Part shown: positions 1-8,568 of the stretch, in pieces | Numbering within the stretch: position 1 is the first letter of the stretch | Layout: each line of letters starts with the position of its first letter | NCBI RefSeq assembly: GCF_013294005.1 | Contig: NZ_JABSNK010000002.1 | Coordinates: 62,001-126,000 of the forward strand | DNA: 64,000 nucleotides | From: Flavobacterium gelidicaeli | GTDB taxonomy: Bacteria; Bacteroidota; Bacteroidia; Flavobacteriales; Flavobacteriaceae | Direction of reading: 5' to 3' | Position numbers and translations under genes: made by a program | Notes under the pieces: model-generated | What the model was told of the DNA's origin: nothing | The model's input: the letters and a program-made list of their open reading frames with translations, nothing else | Databases searched by the model: none

Positions 1-441
1 TCTAAGTATTGTAGAAACTTTAGCACCTTTCTTTACCATGACAACATTATAACCTGGATAAATCCATTTTGCATCAACAATTAATGTGTATTTAGCTTGG
101 TTTAAATCCTTCTTGAAAACAATTTCTTTACCTTTTTTAGAAAGAACTATATTAACTAATTCTAGAAACTTAGGCTCAAATGATAATTCTCTACTAGAAT
201 ACCATTTTGTTTTCCAAGCATCACCTACTCCGTTATTTTTTCCATTTAGATCCGCAACTCTTTCTGACACGTATTGATCATTTGTTAAATTATCCTTCAT
301 CAATTTTAAGTTTTCATAAGTAAACTCAACATTGAATTCTTTTTGATCTTTTAAAGCAGCATAATCTCCTTTAACAACTTTCATTTTTTGAGCTGTAATT
401 ACCGTTGAAACGAGTAGTAATAGTAATAGTGATTTTTTCAT
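1..441 (-). CDS. Partial secreted protein of unknown function (3' end cut by window edge)
   Basis: An open frame runs from an ATG at 441 down to base 1 without a stop, so 147 codons are visible and the C-terminus is missing. The first ~17 residues (MKKSLLLLLLVSTVITA then Q) form a clear Sec signal peptide, so the product is exported, probably to the periplasm. The mature part is hydrophilic, rich in Lys and Asp, and contains the stretch DQYVSERVADLNGKNNG. I do not recognise the family. A TACTTTTG box at 485-492 on the same strand could be its -7 element. The plus-strand open frame over 86-277 is a shadow of this gene. Confidence 0.8.
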   Translation of the reverse strand, partial: MKKSLLLLLLVSTVITAQKMKVVKGDYAALKDQKEFNVEFTYENLKLMKDNLTNDQYVSERVADLNGKNNGVGDAWKTKWYSSRELSFEPKFLELVNIVLSKKGKEIVFKKDLNQAKYTLIVDAKWIYPGYNVVMVKKGAKVSTILR

Positions 442-484
442 TTAGATATGTTTTTTATTGTTTTGTGTAAAAAAACTTACAGTC

Positions 485-492
485 CAAAAGTA
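485..492 (-). promoter_or_regulatory. Possible -7 box for the leftmost gene
   Basis: Read on the minus strand this is TACTTTTG, fitting the Bacteroidota TAnnTTTG -7 consensus, 44 bases before the ATG at 441. No TTG is seen at the expected -33 distance, so the call rests on the -7 box alone. Confidence 0.35.
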
Positions 493-543
493 TATAATTT
501 ATGTTTAAAAAAAGAGGTATTATTGATTATATCTTATAACTAC

Positions 544-574
544 TTTGACACTGATTATCTTTGAATTATATTTG
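544..574 (+). promoter_or_regulatory. Flavobacterial promoter ahead of the structured RNA and lepA
   Basis: TTTG at 544-547, a 19-base spacer and TATATTTG at 567-574 match the Bacteroidota -33/-7 consensus exactly. Transcription should begin near 580, so the first thing transcribed is the structured element at 601-702, followed by lepA. Confidence 0.75.
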
Positions 575-600
575 CAGATTAATATGCGCTATTTGCTAAA

Positions 601-702
601 GTGCGTGAGGGATAGAAGAGGAAAGCCCACAGTAAAGTGCAGCGGTAGCGGAACTTCACGAGGACTTGTAACGAATAGCCCGACCCTTGTGGTCACGCCC
701 TG
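601..702 (+). ncRNA. Structured repeat RNA element, flavobacterial GCGTGAGGGAT type
   Basis: A GC-rich island in an AT-rich spacer. GCGTGA (603-608) can pair with TCACGC (693-698), and the adjacent GGG (609-611) with CCC (684-686), closing a roughly 95-base structure. Its edges, GGGATAGAAG on the left and ATAGCCCGACCC on the right, resemble the GAT-GAAG and GGACAGC edges of the three other elements in this window, suggesting a related family (compare the flavo-1 RNA motif known from Flavobacteria). It sits between a good promoter and lepA, so it is either the lepA leader or an independent small RNA. The family assignment is from memory and unverified. Confidence 0.6.
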
Positions 703-746
703 AAATAAATTCAAGGCAAGCCAAAAAAAAATGATACTTAAACAAA

Positions 747-2543
747 ATGAAAAAAATACGTAATTTTTGCATTATTGCACATATTGATCACGGTAAAAGC
801 ACACTTGCTGACCGTTTACTTGGTGCTACACAAACTGTAACGGCACGTCAAGAAAAAGCGCAATTGCTAGATAACATGGACCTTGAAAGAGAACGTGGAA
901 TCACGATTAAGAGTCATGCGATCCAGATGGAATATACTTATAAAGGAGAGGAATATATCCTGAACTTGATTGATACTCCGGGACACGTGGATTTTTCGTA
1001 TGAGGTTTCGAGATCAATTGCAGCCTGCGAAGGAGCGTTATTGATTGTAGATGCTGCTCAAAGTATTCAAGCACAAACGATTTCAAATTTATATCTTGCT
1101 TTAGAAAACGACTTGGAAATTATTCCGGTTTTAAATAAAGTAGACTTACCATCAGCCAATCCTGAAGAGGTGAGTGATGATATTATTGATTTGCTAGGAT
1201 GTAAATTAGAGGATATTATTCATGCTTCAGGAAAAACAGGTTTTGGTGTAGAAAATATTTTGGCTGCGATTATTGAAAAAATTCCGCCACCATCAGGAAA
1301 TATTGATGAGCCATTACAAGCTTTGATTTTTGACTCACACTACAATCCGTTTCGAGGTATTGAAGTAATTTTCCGTGTGAAAAACGGACAAATTAAAAAA
1401 GGTCAGAAGATTAAATTCATGGCTACTGGAAATGAATATTTTGCTGACGAAATTGGTACGTTGAAGTTGAATCAAGTTCCAAAGCAAGTGATTTCAGCTG
1501 GTGATGTTGGGTATTTAATATCTGGTATTAAAGAGGCGAAAGAAGTAAAAGTAGGTGATACATTGACGGATGCTAAAAATCCGACTACAAATATAATTAC
1601 TGGTTTTGAGGATGTAAAACCAATGGTTTTTGCAGGAATCTACCCAGTAGACACGGAGGATTATGAAGAGTTGAGAAACTCTATGGAAAAACTACAGTTG
1701 AACGATGCGTCACTTGTATTTTTACCAGAAAGTTCGGCTGCTTTAGGATTTGGTTTCCGTTGTGGATTCTTAGGAATGCTGCATATGGAGATTATTCAGG
1801 AGCGTCTAGAACGTGAGTTTAACATGACGGTGATTACTACGGTTCCCAACGTTTCTTATTTGGCTTACACCAAAAAAGATCCAGAGACTCCACTTGTGGT
1901 AAACAATCCATCTGACTTACCAGAGCCTTCGCGTTTAGACCATGTAGAAGAGCCGTTTATCAAAGCGACTATCATTACGAAGTCTGACTATGTTGGTAAT
2001 GTAATGAGTTTGTGTATCGAAAAACGTGGTTTGATTACCAATCAAACGTATCTGACAACTGAAAGAGTTGAGTTGACATTTGACATGCCTCTTGCGGAGA
2101 TTGTATTTGACTTTTACGATCGTTTGAAAACGGTTTCTAAAGGATATGCCTCTTTTGATTATACGCCAATTGGAATGAGAACGTCTAGCTTGGTAAAAGT
2201 AGATATTTTATTGAATGCTACTATTGTGGATGCTTTATCGTCATTGATGCATACTGACAACGCTTACTCTATTGGTAAAAAAATGTGTGAGAAGTTGAGA
2301 GAGTTGATTCCGAGACAACAATTTGACATTCCAATTCAAGCGGCGATTGGGGTGAAAGTGATTTCACGTGAAACTATTAAAGCCTTACGTAAAGACGTTA
2401 CTGCCAAATGTTATGGTGGAGATATCTCTAGAAAACGTAAGTTACTAGAAAAACAAAAGAAAGGTAAAAAGCGTATGAGACTTGTAGGTAACGTAGAGAT
2501 TCCTCAAGAAGCGTTTATGGCTGTTTTGAAATTGAACGACTAA
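747..2543 (+). CDS. lepA: Elongation factor 4 (LepA), ribosome back-translocase GTPase
   Basis: 598 residues, the normal LepA length. GTPase motifs are intact: AHIDHGKS at 11-18 (G1), DTPGH at 76-80 (G3) and NKVD at 130-133 (G4). EF-G-like domains II, III and V follow, then the LepA-specific C-terminal domain rich in Lys/Arg ([16 protein letters not shown]), ending in [10 protein letters not shown]. LepA acts on stalled or mistranslocated ribosomes at the membrane-cytosol interface under ionic or cold stress (family knowledge). The ATG at 747 has an A-rich upstream and no Shine-Dalgarno, normal for this phylum. The gene stands alone: structured RNA upstream, terminator downstream. Its TAA stop directly abuts a 25-base C/G-rich repeat. 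Confidence 0.98.
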   Translation: MKKIRNFCIIAHIDHGKSTLADRLLGATQTVTARQEKAQLLDNMDLERERGITIKSHAIQMEYTYKGEEYILNLIDTPGHVDFSYEVSRSIAACEGALLIVDAAQSIQAQTISNLYLALENDLEIIPVLNKVDLPSANPEEVSDDIIDLLGCKLEDIIHASGKTGFGVENILAAIIEKIPPPSGNIDEPLQALIFDSHYNPFRGIEVIFRVKNGQIKKGQKIKFMATGNEYFADEIGTLKLNQVPKQVISAGDVGYLISGIKEAKEVKVGDTLTDAKNPTTNIITGFEDVKPMVFAGIYPVDTEDYEELRNSMEKLQLNDASLVFLPESSAALGFGFRCGFLGMLHMEIIQERLEREFNMTVITTVPNVSYLAYTKKDPETPLVVNNPSDLPEPSRLDHVEEPFIKATIITKSDYVGNVMSLCIEKRGLITNQTYLTTERVELTFDMPLAEIVFDFYDRLKTVSKGYASFDYTPIGMRTSSLVKVDILLNATIVDALSSLMHTDNAYSIGKKMCEKLRELIPRQQFDIPIQAAIGVKVISRETIKALRKDVTAKCYGGDISRKRKLLEKQKKGKKRMRLVGNVEIPQEAFMAVLKLND

Positions 2544-2567
2544 TCCCCCTAACCCCCAAAGGGGGAA
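2543..2567. repeat. 25-base inverted repeat, left copy, at the lepA stop codon
   Basis: ATCCCCCTAACCCCCAAA followed by GGGGGAA begins on the last base of the lepA stop codon. It recurs in reverse complement at 2828-2852 with one mismatch (24 of 25 identical). It is itself partly self-complementary (CCCCC-AAA-GGGGG). Confidence 0.85.
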
Positions 2568-2580
2568 CTACAATATTGAG

Positions 2581-2614
2581 AACCCTGACAATGTAGTTTT
2601 GTCAGGGTTTTTTT
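2581..2614 (+). terminator. Rho-independent terminator of lepA
   Basis: AACCCTGACA (2581-2590) pairs perfectly with TGTCAGGGTT across a 9-base loop, followed by a T tract. The bases from here to 2827 contain no convincing gene. Confidence 0.9.
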
Positions 2615-2827
2615 GTTTATTTTTTTGAAAGCGCAATAAGATGACTGCATTGGATTTTTACAGTCCATTCAAAAAGGAAAAAATTATTTGACAAACATAG
2701 AAAGTTGGTTTTCTCTTAACTTTGAAGTAATGTTCGTTGCTTTAGGTATTTACGAAATCGTTCCATCTTTCAGAAAATTCAAAGCATGACAAATTTACTA
2801 CTTATACTATCGCAGAGTAAGTAACAC

Positions 2828-2852
2828 TTCCCCCTTTGGGGGCTAGGGGGAT
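2828..2852. repeat. 25-base inverted repeat, right copy, supplying the pfkB stop codon
   Basis: Reverse complement of the copy at 2543-2567, one base different. On the minus strand the repeat supplies the last two sense codons (Ser, Pro) and the TAG stop (2845-2843) of the pfkB gene, so it overlaps coding sequence. Confidence 0.85.
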
Positions 2853-3772
2853 AACCATTCAAACAATCGGTTTGCATCTTCTACTTTAAACAACTGCGTT
2901 CCCTCATTCATTGTTGCTGCAGATCCGCAGGCTACTCCCCAACGCAATACTTCCTGCAAGCTTTTATTTTGCGAAAGCGCCCACACCATTCCGCCTACCA
3001 TACTATCTCCTGCGCCCACAGTACTTTTTTTAGCTACATGAGGAGCTGGAACATAATCATACGAATCTTTTGTTACTAGCGCAGCACCTTGTGGACCAAG
3101 AGAAACAACTATAATTTCTGCGCTTCCTTGCGCAATAATCTTTTTGGCTGCTTGGTTTACCTCTTCCATTTCTAGGCGGTCTACACCTACTAATTTAGCT
3201 AGTTCTCCTACATTTGGTTTTATTAAATAAACGCTCGTTTCTAACACCTTTTTCAGGGATTCCCCTGAGGTATCTACAATCACTTTTATATTTGAATTCT
3301 TAGCGTGCTCGGCAATTTGTTTGTAAAAATCTGTCGATAGCCCGTCATTTAAACTACCACTTAGTACTAAAAAATCTGTAGACAAGGCTGCTATTTTTTC
3401 GAGTATCGTTTCCTTTTCACTTTCGCTTAAGGCAGCACCCGGAAAACCAAAACGATATTGGGAATTCGTATTATCATCTACCGCTACAAAACTCTCACGT
3501 GTCCAGTTTTGCACAGGGATTGGGTCGATGTTTATGGCTTCTTTAATAAGCAATTCTTTCATCATTTCGCCCGTAGGTCCTCCTGCTGTAAACAATGCAA
3601 GAGACTCCCCGTTTAAACGCGCAATCGCTTTAGAAACATTTATTCCTCCGCCACCTGCATCATAACGTGGGGCATCGCATCTTATCTTTTGTTCTGGCAC
3701 TAAGCCGCGCAAATGCGTGCTTTTATCTAAAGCCGGATTTACTGTTACAGTTGTAATTTTATAATGTTTCAT
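2843..3772 (-). CDS. pfkB: 6-phosphofructokinase, PfkB (ribokinase-like) type
   Basis: 309 residues of the PfkB/ribokinase fold. Seen: substrate-binding NPALDKS near the N-terminus, GGGG at 40-43 (GGGGINVSKAIARL), KPN at 185-187, and the anion-hole/catalytic GAGDSMVGG starting at 253 with D256 as catalytic base. The overall pattern (RCDAPRYDAGGGGINV, ESFVAVDD, SQYRFGFPGAAL) matches E. coli Pfk-2 better than FruK, so fructose-6-phosphate to fructose-1,6-bisphosphate with ATP is the likely reaction. Tagatose-6-phosphate or fructose-1-phosphate kinase activity cannot be excluded. The last residues (LSP) come from the 25-base repeat. It is convergent with lepA. Confidence 0.9.
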   Translation of the reverse strand: MKHYKITTVTVNPALDKSTHLRGLVPEQKIRCDAPRYDAGGGGINVSKAIARLNGESLALFTAGGPTGEMMKELLIKEAINIDPIPVQNWTRESFVAVDDNTNSQYRFGFPGAALSESEKETILEKIAALSTDFLVLSGSLNDGLSTDFYKQIAEHAKNSNIKVIVDTSGESLKKVLETSVYLIKPNVGELAKLVGVDRLEMEEVNQAAKKIIAQGSAEIIVVSLGPQGAALVTKDSYDYVPAPHVAKKSTVGAGDSMVGGMVWALSQNKSLQEVLRWGVACGSAATMNEGTQLFKVEDANRLFEWLSP

Positions 3773-3825
3773 GTTATAAATTTAATGTTACGCCACCTAA
3801 TTTCAAAATTAATAAAAGGCTTTTA

Positions 3826-3862
3826 AAATAAAAAAGGCGAAGAGAATATCCCTTCGCCTTTT
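3826..3862 (-). terminator. Terminator of the ABC-permease/aminopeptidase gene
   Basis: Minus strand reads AAAGGCGAAG, a short loop, CTTCGCCTTTTTT. It lies just past the stop at 3877 and before the pfkB start. Confidence 0.85.
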
Positions 3863-3876
3863 GAAATTAAAACAAA

Positions 3877-6800
3877 TTAAAGTTTTCTACGATTATCATC
3901 AGAATTGGTGTCAATCAATTTATTAAAGGGATCCACTCCAACCTCTGTAGGTTTTTCATCAACTATAATAGAAAGTTTATTGTCAATTTTATTGATTCTG
4001 TATTTTTTAAGATGCAGCTGTTTTTCAACCTTTTTATCTTTAACCTCGTCTTGTTTAAAGATTCCTATTTCGATAAAATCATTTAAAGGCAATGAACTAA
4101 GACCTATCTCGTCACCTTTTTTCTTATACGATATAGTCTTACCATTAGCGTCTTTATAGATTCGAGTTCCTTGATCATTTGAACGGTATTTAGCCACATT
4201 AAACTGAATATCTACTTGGTACTTCCCATTTTTCAATTTTTTACTCGTAACGTTACTAATGTTATTATCATACAAAGTGATAGTTTCAAACATATCCTTG
4301 ATTGTATATTGTAAAGAATCTGGAGTCGCCGCTTTTAACATAGTCACTAGCTCAATACTATTGGTATAGGGAGCGTCTTGAAAACCAACTTTCTTTATGT
4401 AATCCTTTAAAACATTGTTTAAGTTTTTCTCTCCAATAAAGTCGCTTAGCGCATAAAAAACTAGCGAACCTTTGTTATAATGTATGTATTGCTGGTTTTC
4501 ATTATACATAAGTGGTTGCTCTTTTTTGCGTTCTCTTGTTCTTCCTTGTAAGTACTTATCAAGGGCGACCTTAAGGAATTTACGCATTTGAGATTTACCA
4601 TATTGGTGCTCTAAAACTTTAAGCGAACTATATTCTGATAAGCTTTCAGATAACATTGTGGCTCCCTGTACATTTGCCCCTATTACTTGATGTGCCCACC
4701 ATTGATGAGCAACTTCATGTGATGTTATCGCAAAAGGATAATCTACCGCTTCTTGATCTTCGTCATCTACAGATGCTATGAAACCTATCGCTTCTGAAAA
4801 AGGAATCGTGTTTGCAAAAGATTGCGCAAATTCTCCACCAGTTTTAGGATATTCGATTATTCGAACCTGTTTGTGCTGATACGGACTAAAATTTGCGGTA
4901 TAATATGCCAATGATTTTTTAACTCCAGCAATCATTCGATCTAAATTATATTCATGCCCTTCCTGATAGTAGATTTCGATAGCAACATCGTTCCACTTGT
5001 CTTTTTTGACCTTATACTTAGCTGAATTATATGCGTAGAAGTTCAGCATTTTTTGGTCCATTTTATAATGAAAATAGTTTCTTCCGTCTTTTTTCCATTG
5101 CTTTTGCAAGTAGCCTGGAGCAATAGCAGTTTGATCTCCCGCCGTACTAACTGTTGTTTCAAATCTTACCCAATCAGCATCGTTACTAATGTACGTATTC
5201 ATTCTTGCAATAGAATCAGTAGGACTAGCCATACGATCCTTTGGCTTTAAACCATAGGTTTTTCTAACTTCATCATCTGTCAATTCACCTTGATCATTAT
5301 AGCCTATTGACGGAAAAATGCCGTTGTTAATGAAAGTTCCATTAGCAATCACAGGAGAATTCGATCTAAAAACAGTGTTTGCTTCATTTTTAATTTCGAA
5401 ATTCATTACAATAGAATCCCCTACATAAAGTGGCTGATCTAATTTATAAATATTGAAATTAAACACACTATCCTTTGACACTAATTTAGTTGCAACCGCA
5501 AACTTGATTTTAGTTTTATACTCATTATAGTCGATAAATATAGAGTCGATAGCTTGCTTGCTTTTATTCTTTAAAATGTAGGTTCCGCTTGCAACAAAAT
5601 CTCTTTTATCAGGATATAAAGCCACATCAACATTGATTGCGGTAATACGCGGTTGTGCATAATTTTGATATTTCTTGTATTTCTTTTCCCAAGTCGCTTG
5701 TGATTTCTCATTATCTAAGTTAGAGTCATACTGGTGTAAAACATTATTTTGATAATAAAAAGTCGCACCCAATGCTAAGAACCCAATTAAAGACAAACGG
5801 ATTAAAAGTGCTTTTGCCCCATGAAAACGTTCTTTAGCATCTTTTAATCTTGCCGAAGCTTTTTGCCCCATTCCTCTCGTCCAGAATAATAATGTAAACC
5901 CGAACAAAGCCAACCCTAACATAAACCAATACCCTTTATATAGGAAATAAAGCGGCAGGCTACTTCCATATCCATTCATATCAGAATATTGAAACCCACC
6001 ATCACTATTGAATCTAAAAACACCCTGCTCTACACCAAGAGTTGGTAAATAAGCCAATCCTATTGTTAAAATTAGCAATACAAAAAATCCTAGTAAGTAG
6101 TTTTTAAAAAGTGTTTGTATAAAAAATGCTAAGAAAGCCCAGATTATAAAATTGACCAATTTTATAACATATAATTCATAAAGATAATGGCCTATTTCGA
6201 AATTATAATAACCATGATATGTTTGAATTGCTACACCAGCTATTAGAATTACTGCTAGTAAAACGATTTGCATTTTTACTACTGCTAGAAACTTAGAGAC
6301 TAAAAATACCCAGTTAGGTGTAGGCGTTACATCTACTAAATGATTCATTCTAGTGGTAGCACCATGATGCGTAAGTATACCAGCAAATAAAAATGTTAGT
6401 AAATTAATAAACAAACCAAAAGTGCTTCCTGGTATCTCAAGCATTTGCCAAGTTGTAGGATAGGTACTTGTTCCAAAAATAACTCCAGAAGTCAGTGACG
6501 TTAACAATATAAAAACGAGCCCTACAATTACAATACTAATGAAAACCCAATTTTTAACGATAAAAATAAAGTCGATGTTCGAAAGATTCCAAGCTGTTTT
6601 TAGATTATTTTTTGTCGAATAATTAAAAGTAGTATTAGGAAGTTTTATTCTAGTGATACCTCCAAAATTATTTTTAGTAACGCGTTCTTCCTTTCTACTT
6701 TTTCCAAAAGTTAATGCCGTTTGTGTAAATGAAAAATAGCGATATAATAAAATAAATATGATGATTGAAACTCCTAACCACAACAACCTATTGTATATAA

Positions 6801-7527
6801 TCACACTATCAAAAGGCAGTAAATTTACATTTTTCTCTGAAGCGGTCCAGTATTGCGTATAATAGGAAAGAGCCTCACTACCAGAAGGATTTAGAATTCC
6901 AGCTAAATAACGATTGTCTGTATCATTAGTAAAACTCCCTATAATAGCGTCTAAAAACAACATTACAATCACTGCAATAAATCCTACAGATATATTTCTA
7001 GTAATGGTAACGATCGCAAAAACGATAACCCCGTAAAAAAATAGATTCGGAATAACAAAGATGCAGTAGATTTGTAAGTAGGCTACGATACTGTATGGTC
7101 CTAACAAACTTTGATTAGTACCTGGTAAAAAACTTGCGAGATACGTGGCAACGCCAATACCCGCTACAATTAAGATTACTATAAAAAATGAACTCAAGAA
7201 CTTCCCTAGTAAATAATCCATTTTAGTAAAAGGATAGGAAAAGAGAATAGTGTGCATATTATATTTAAAATCCCTGTAGATAGAAGCTCCAATAATGGTA
7301 GGTACTAAGAAATAGGTAAAGGTAGATAGCCCGTTTATTAAACCATTTAATGCTATGGGCGAGTTGACAAGAGTATTAGATGAGGTCGTTACTGTAAAAC
7401 CGTCAAAAATACCTAGTGCAGCAGCAGCCATCAATAATGAGAAAATAAAAAATAACGCTGTATAAATGTAAAACGACGGATTTTTAAGCCACCTTTTTAC
7501 TTCAAAAGTAAATATAGTTCCTAACAT
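3877..7527 (-). CDS. ABC-2 permease fused to an M1-family aminopeptidase
   Basis: 1216 residues in two parts. Residues ~1-580 are membrane-embedded, with around a dozen hydrophobic segments in two sets, as in a duplicated ABC-2 exporter permease. Residues ~620-1190 are a gluzincin peptidase: GGEFAQSFANTIPFSE lies before the zinc motif HEVAHQWW (H937, E938, H941), and the third ligand is probably E961. Classic M1 enzymes have 18 residues between the second His and that Glu; here there are 19. The start overlaps the 3' end of the ATPase gene (7521-7527), so the two are coupled and form one transporter. Such fusions are annotated in Bacteroidota as ABC transporter permease/M1 aminopeptidase. The substrate is unknown; peptide export or processing at the envelope is inference. 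Confidence 0.9.
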   Translation of the reverse strand: MLGTIFTFEVKRWLKNPSFYIYTALFFIFSLLMAAAALGIFDGFTVTTSSNTLVNSPIALNGLINGLSTFTYFLVPTIIGASIYRDFKYNMHTILFSYPFTKMDYLLGKFLSSFFIVILIVAGIGVATYLASFLPGTNQSLLGPYSIVAYLQIYCIFVIPNLFFYGVIVFAIVTITRNISVGFIAVIVMLFLDAIIGSFTNDTDNRYLAGILNPSGSEALSYYTQYWTASEKNVNLLPFDSVIIYNRLLWLGVSIIIFILLYRYFSFTQTALTFGKSRKEERVTKNNFGGITRIKLPNTTFNYSTKNNLKTAWNLSNIDFIFIVKNWVFISIVIVGLVFILLTSLTSGVIFGTSTYPTTWQMLEIPGSTFGLFINLLTFLFAGILTHHGATTRMNHLVDVTPTPNWVFLVSKFLAVVKMQIVLLAVILIAGVAIQTYHGYYNFEIGHYLYELYVIKLVNFIIWAFLAFFIQTLFKNYLLGFFVLLILTIGLAYLPTLGVEQGVFRFNSDGGFQYSDMNGYGSSLPLYFLYKGYWFMLGLALFGFTLLFWTRGMGQKASARLKDAKERFHGAKALLIRLSLIGFLALGATFYYQNNVLHQYDSNLDNEKSQATWEKKYKKYQNYAQPRITAINVDVALYPDKRDFVASGTYILKNKSKQAIDSIFIDYNEYKTKIKFAVATKLVSKDSVFNFNIYKLDQPLYVGDSIVMNFEIKNEANTVFRSNSPVIANGTFINNGIFPSIGYNDQGELTDDEVRKTYGLKPKDRMASPTDSIARMNTYISNDADWVRFETTVSTAGDQTAIAPGYLQKQWKKDGRNYFHYKMDQKMLNFYAYNSAKYKVKKDKWNDVAIEIYYQEGHEYNLDRMIAGVKKSLAYYTANFSPYQHKQVRIIEYPKTGGEFAQSFANTIPFSEAIGFIASVDDEDQEAVDYPFAITSHEVAHQWWAHQVIGANVQGATMLSESLSEYSSLKVLEHQYGKSQMRKFLKVALDKYLQGRTRERKKEQPLMYNENQQYIHYNKGSLVFYALSDFIGEKNLNNVLKDYIKKVGFQDAPYTNSIELVTMLKAATPDSLQYTIKDMFETITLYDNNISNVTSKKLKNGKYQVDIQFNVAKYRSNDQGTRIYKDANGKTISYKKKGDEIGLSSLPLNDFIEIGIFKQDEVKDKKVEKQLHLKKYRINKIDNKLSIIVDEKPTEVGVDPFNKLIDTNSDDNRRKL

Positions 7528-8405
7528 AATACAGTATCTTTTTTAAGTGCTACAAAATATACATCTTCTAATTGCGGAGCAGCCGTAACAAATTGTTCGT
7601 CAGGTTGCCCAATACTTTGCACTCTAATATTTAAGGTATTATCTTGATTGTAATTAGACGAGATAACATTAAATTTTTTCTCATTTTCCTCTAAGCTATC
7701 TCTATCAATAACCTTAGTCCATATTGTGCCCTCAAGTGCCGCAATAACTGCTGTAGGTGTCCCCTTAGTTAGAATTTTCCCTCCATTTAAAATGGCAACC
7801 TCATTACAAAGCTCTTTCACATCATCAACAATGTGCGTCGAAAAGATCACAGTATGATTTGTCCCTATCTCGCGTAACACATTCAAAAAACGATGTCTTT
7901 CTGCTGGATCTAAACCAGAAGTAGGTTCGTCAACTATAATTAATTTTGGGTTGTTCAACAGCAATTGGGCGATTCCAAAACGTTGTTTCATTCCTCCAGA
8001 ATAGCCGTTTACAAATTTCATTCGAACTTCATACAAATTGGTCACCTCTAGGACTTGCTTGATGATCTCTTGCCTTTCTTTTTTACTCGAAATCCCTTTT
8101 AACTGAGCAAAATAATCTAGTAAGCTCTCAGCAGACATGTTAGGATAGACTCCGAATTCTTGCGGCAAATAGCCCAAAACTTTTCTTAGCGACATTTGAT
8201 CTTCTAAGACATTACTACCATCAAATTCAATCGTACCCGAATCTGGTTTTTGTAACGTAGCAATTGTTCGCATCAATGATGACTTACCAGCACCGTTAGG
8301 CCCAAGTAAACCAAACATTCCAGTTCCAATTTCTAAATTCAAATTATCAAGTGCTTTTACACCGTTTTTATAGGTCTTACTAAGGTTAGTTATTTTCAGG
8401 TTCAT
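7521..8405 (-). CDS. ABC transporter ATP-binding protein, partner of the permease-peptidase
   Basis: 294 residues from the ATG at 8405 (MNLKITNLSKTYKNG). The frame is open to an ATG at 8432, but that adds nine residues with no counterpart in ABC ATPases. Walker A GPNGAGKS (35-42), Q-loop PQEFG (81-85), signature YSGGMKQ (135-141), Walker B LIIVDE (155-160) and the switch His in FSTHIVDD are all present, so the ATPase should be active. The C-terminal ~80 residues form the extra domain common in CcmA/NatA-type exporters. It overlaps the downstream permease-peptidase gene by 7 bases and shares its operon. Confidence 0.93.
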   Translation of the reverse strand: MNLKITNLSKTYKNGVKALDNLNLEIGTGMFGLLGPNGAGKSSLMRTIATLQKPDSGTIEFDGSNVLEDQMSLRKVLGYLPQEFGVYPNMSAESLLDYFAQLKGISSKKERQEIIKQVLEVTNLYEVRMKFVNGYSGGMKQRFGIAQLLLNNPKLIIVDEPTSGLDPAERHRFLNVLREIGTNHTVIFSTHIVDDVKELCNEVAILNGGKILTKGTPTAVIAALEGTIWTKVIDRDSLEENEKKFNVISSNYNQDNTLNIRVQSIGQPDEQFVTAAPQLEDVYFVALKKDTVLC

Positions 8406-8534
8406 TGTGAATAATTTAAATGGTTTATACATTAGTAGGTAAACAACTGCAATTGTTACAATAATATTAACAAGTAGTCGAAAATATTCTTACAAAAAAT
8501 CAAATAGATGCTCCCTGAAAAATCACTATCTAAT

Positions 8535-8550
8535 TATCTTTGTACCTTTG
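8535..8550 (+). promoter_or_regulatory. Tandem -7 boxes in front of thiL
   Basis: TATCTTTG (8535-8542) and TACCTTTG (8543-8550) both fit TAnnTTTG. No TTG is seen at -33. The second box contains the TTG at 8548 that would be the longest possible start of thiL, which argues that translation begins at the ATG at 8569. Confidence 0.55.
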
Positions 8551-8568
8551 CTTTTTAAATTAAAAATA

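Noticed and set aside
601..702. Resemblance of the GAGGAAAGCCCACAG segment to the conserved core of RNase P RNA (GAGGAAAGTCC)
   Set aside because: The whole structured region is only ~100 bases, and the other conserved blocks of RNase P RNA are missing. The better explanation is a flavobacterial structured repeat.
2655..2790. A 49-codon open stretch ending in ...VALGIYEIVPSFRKFKA before a TGA, possibly a gene remnant
   Set aside because: There is no suitable start codon or promoter, and no family is recognised. It may be decayed coding sequence but cannot be supported.
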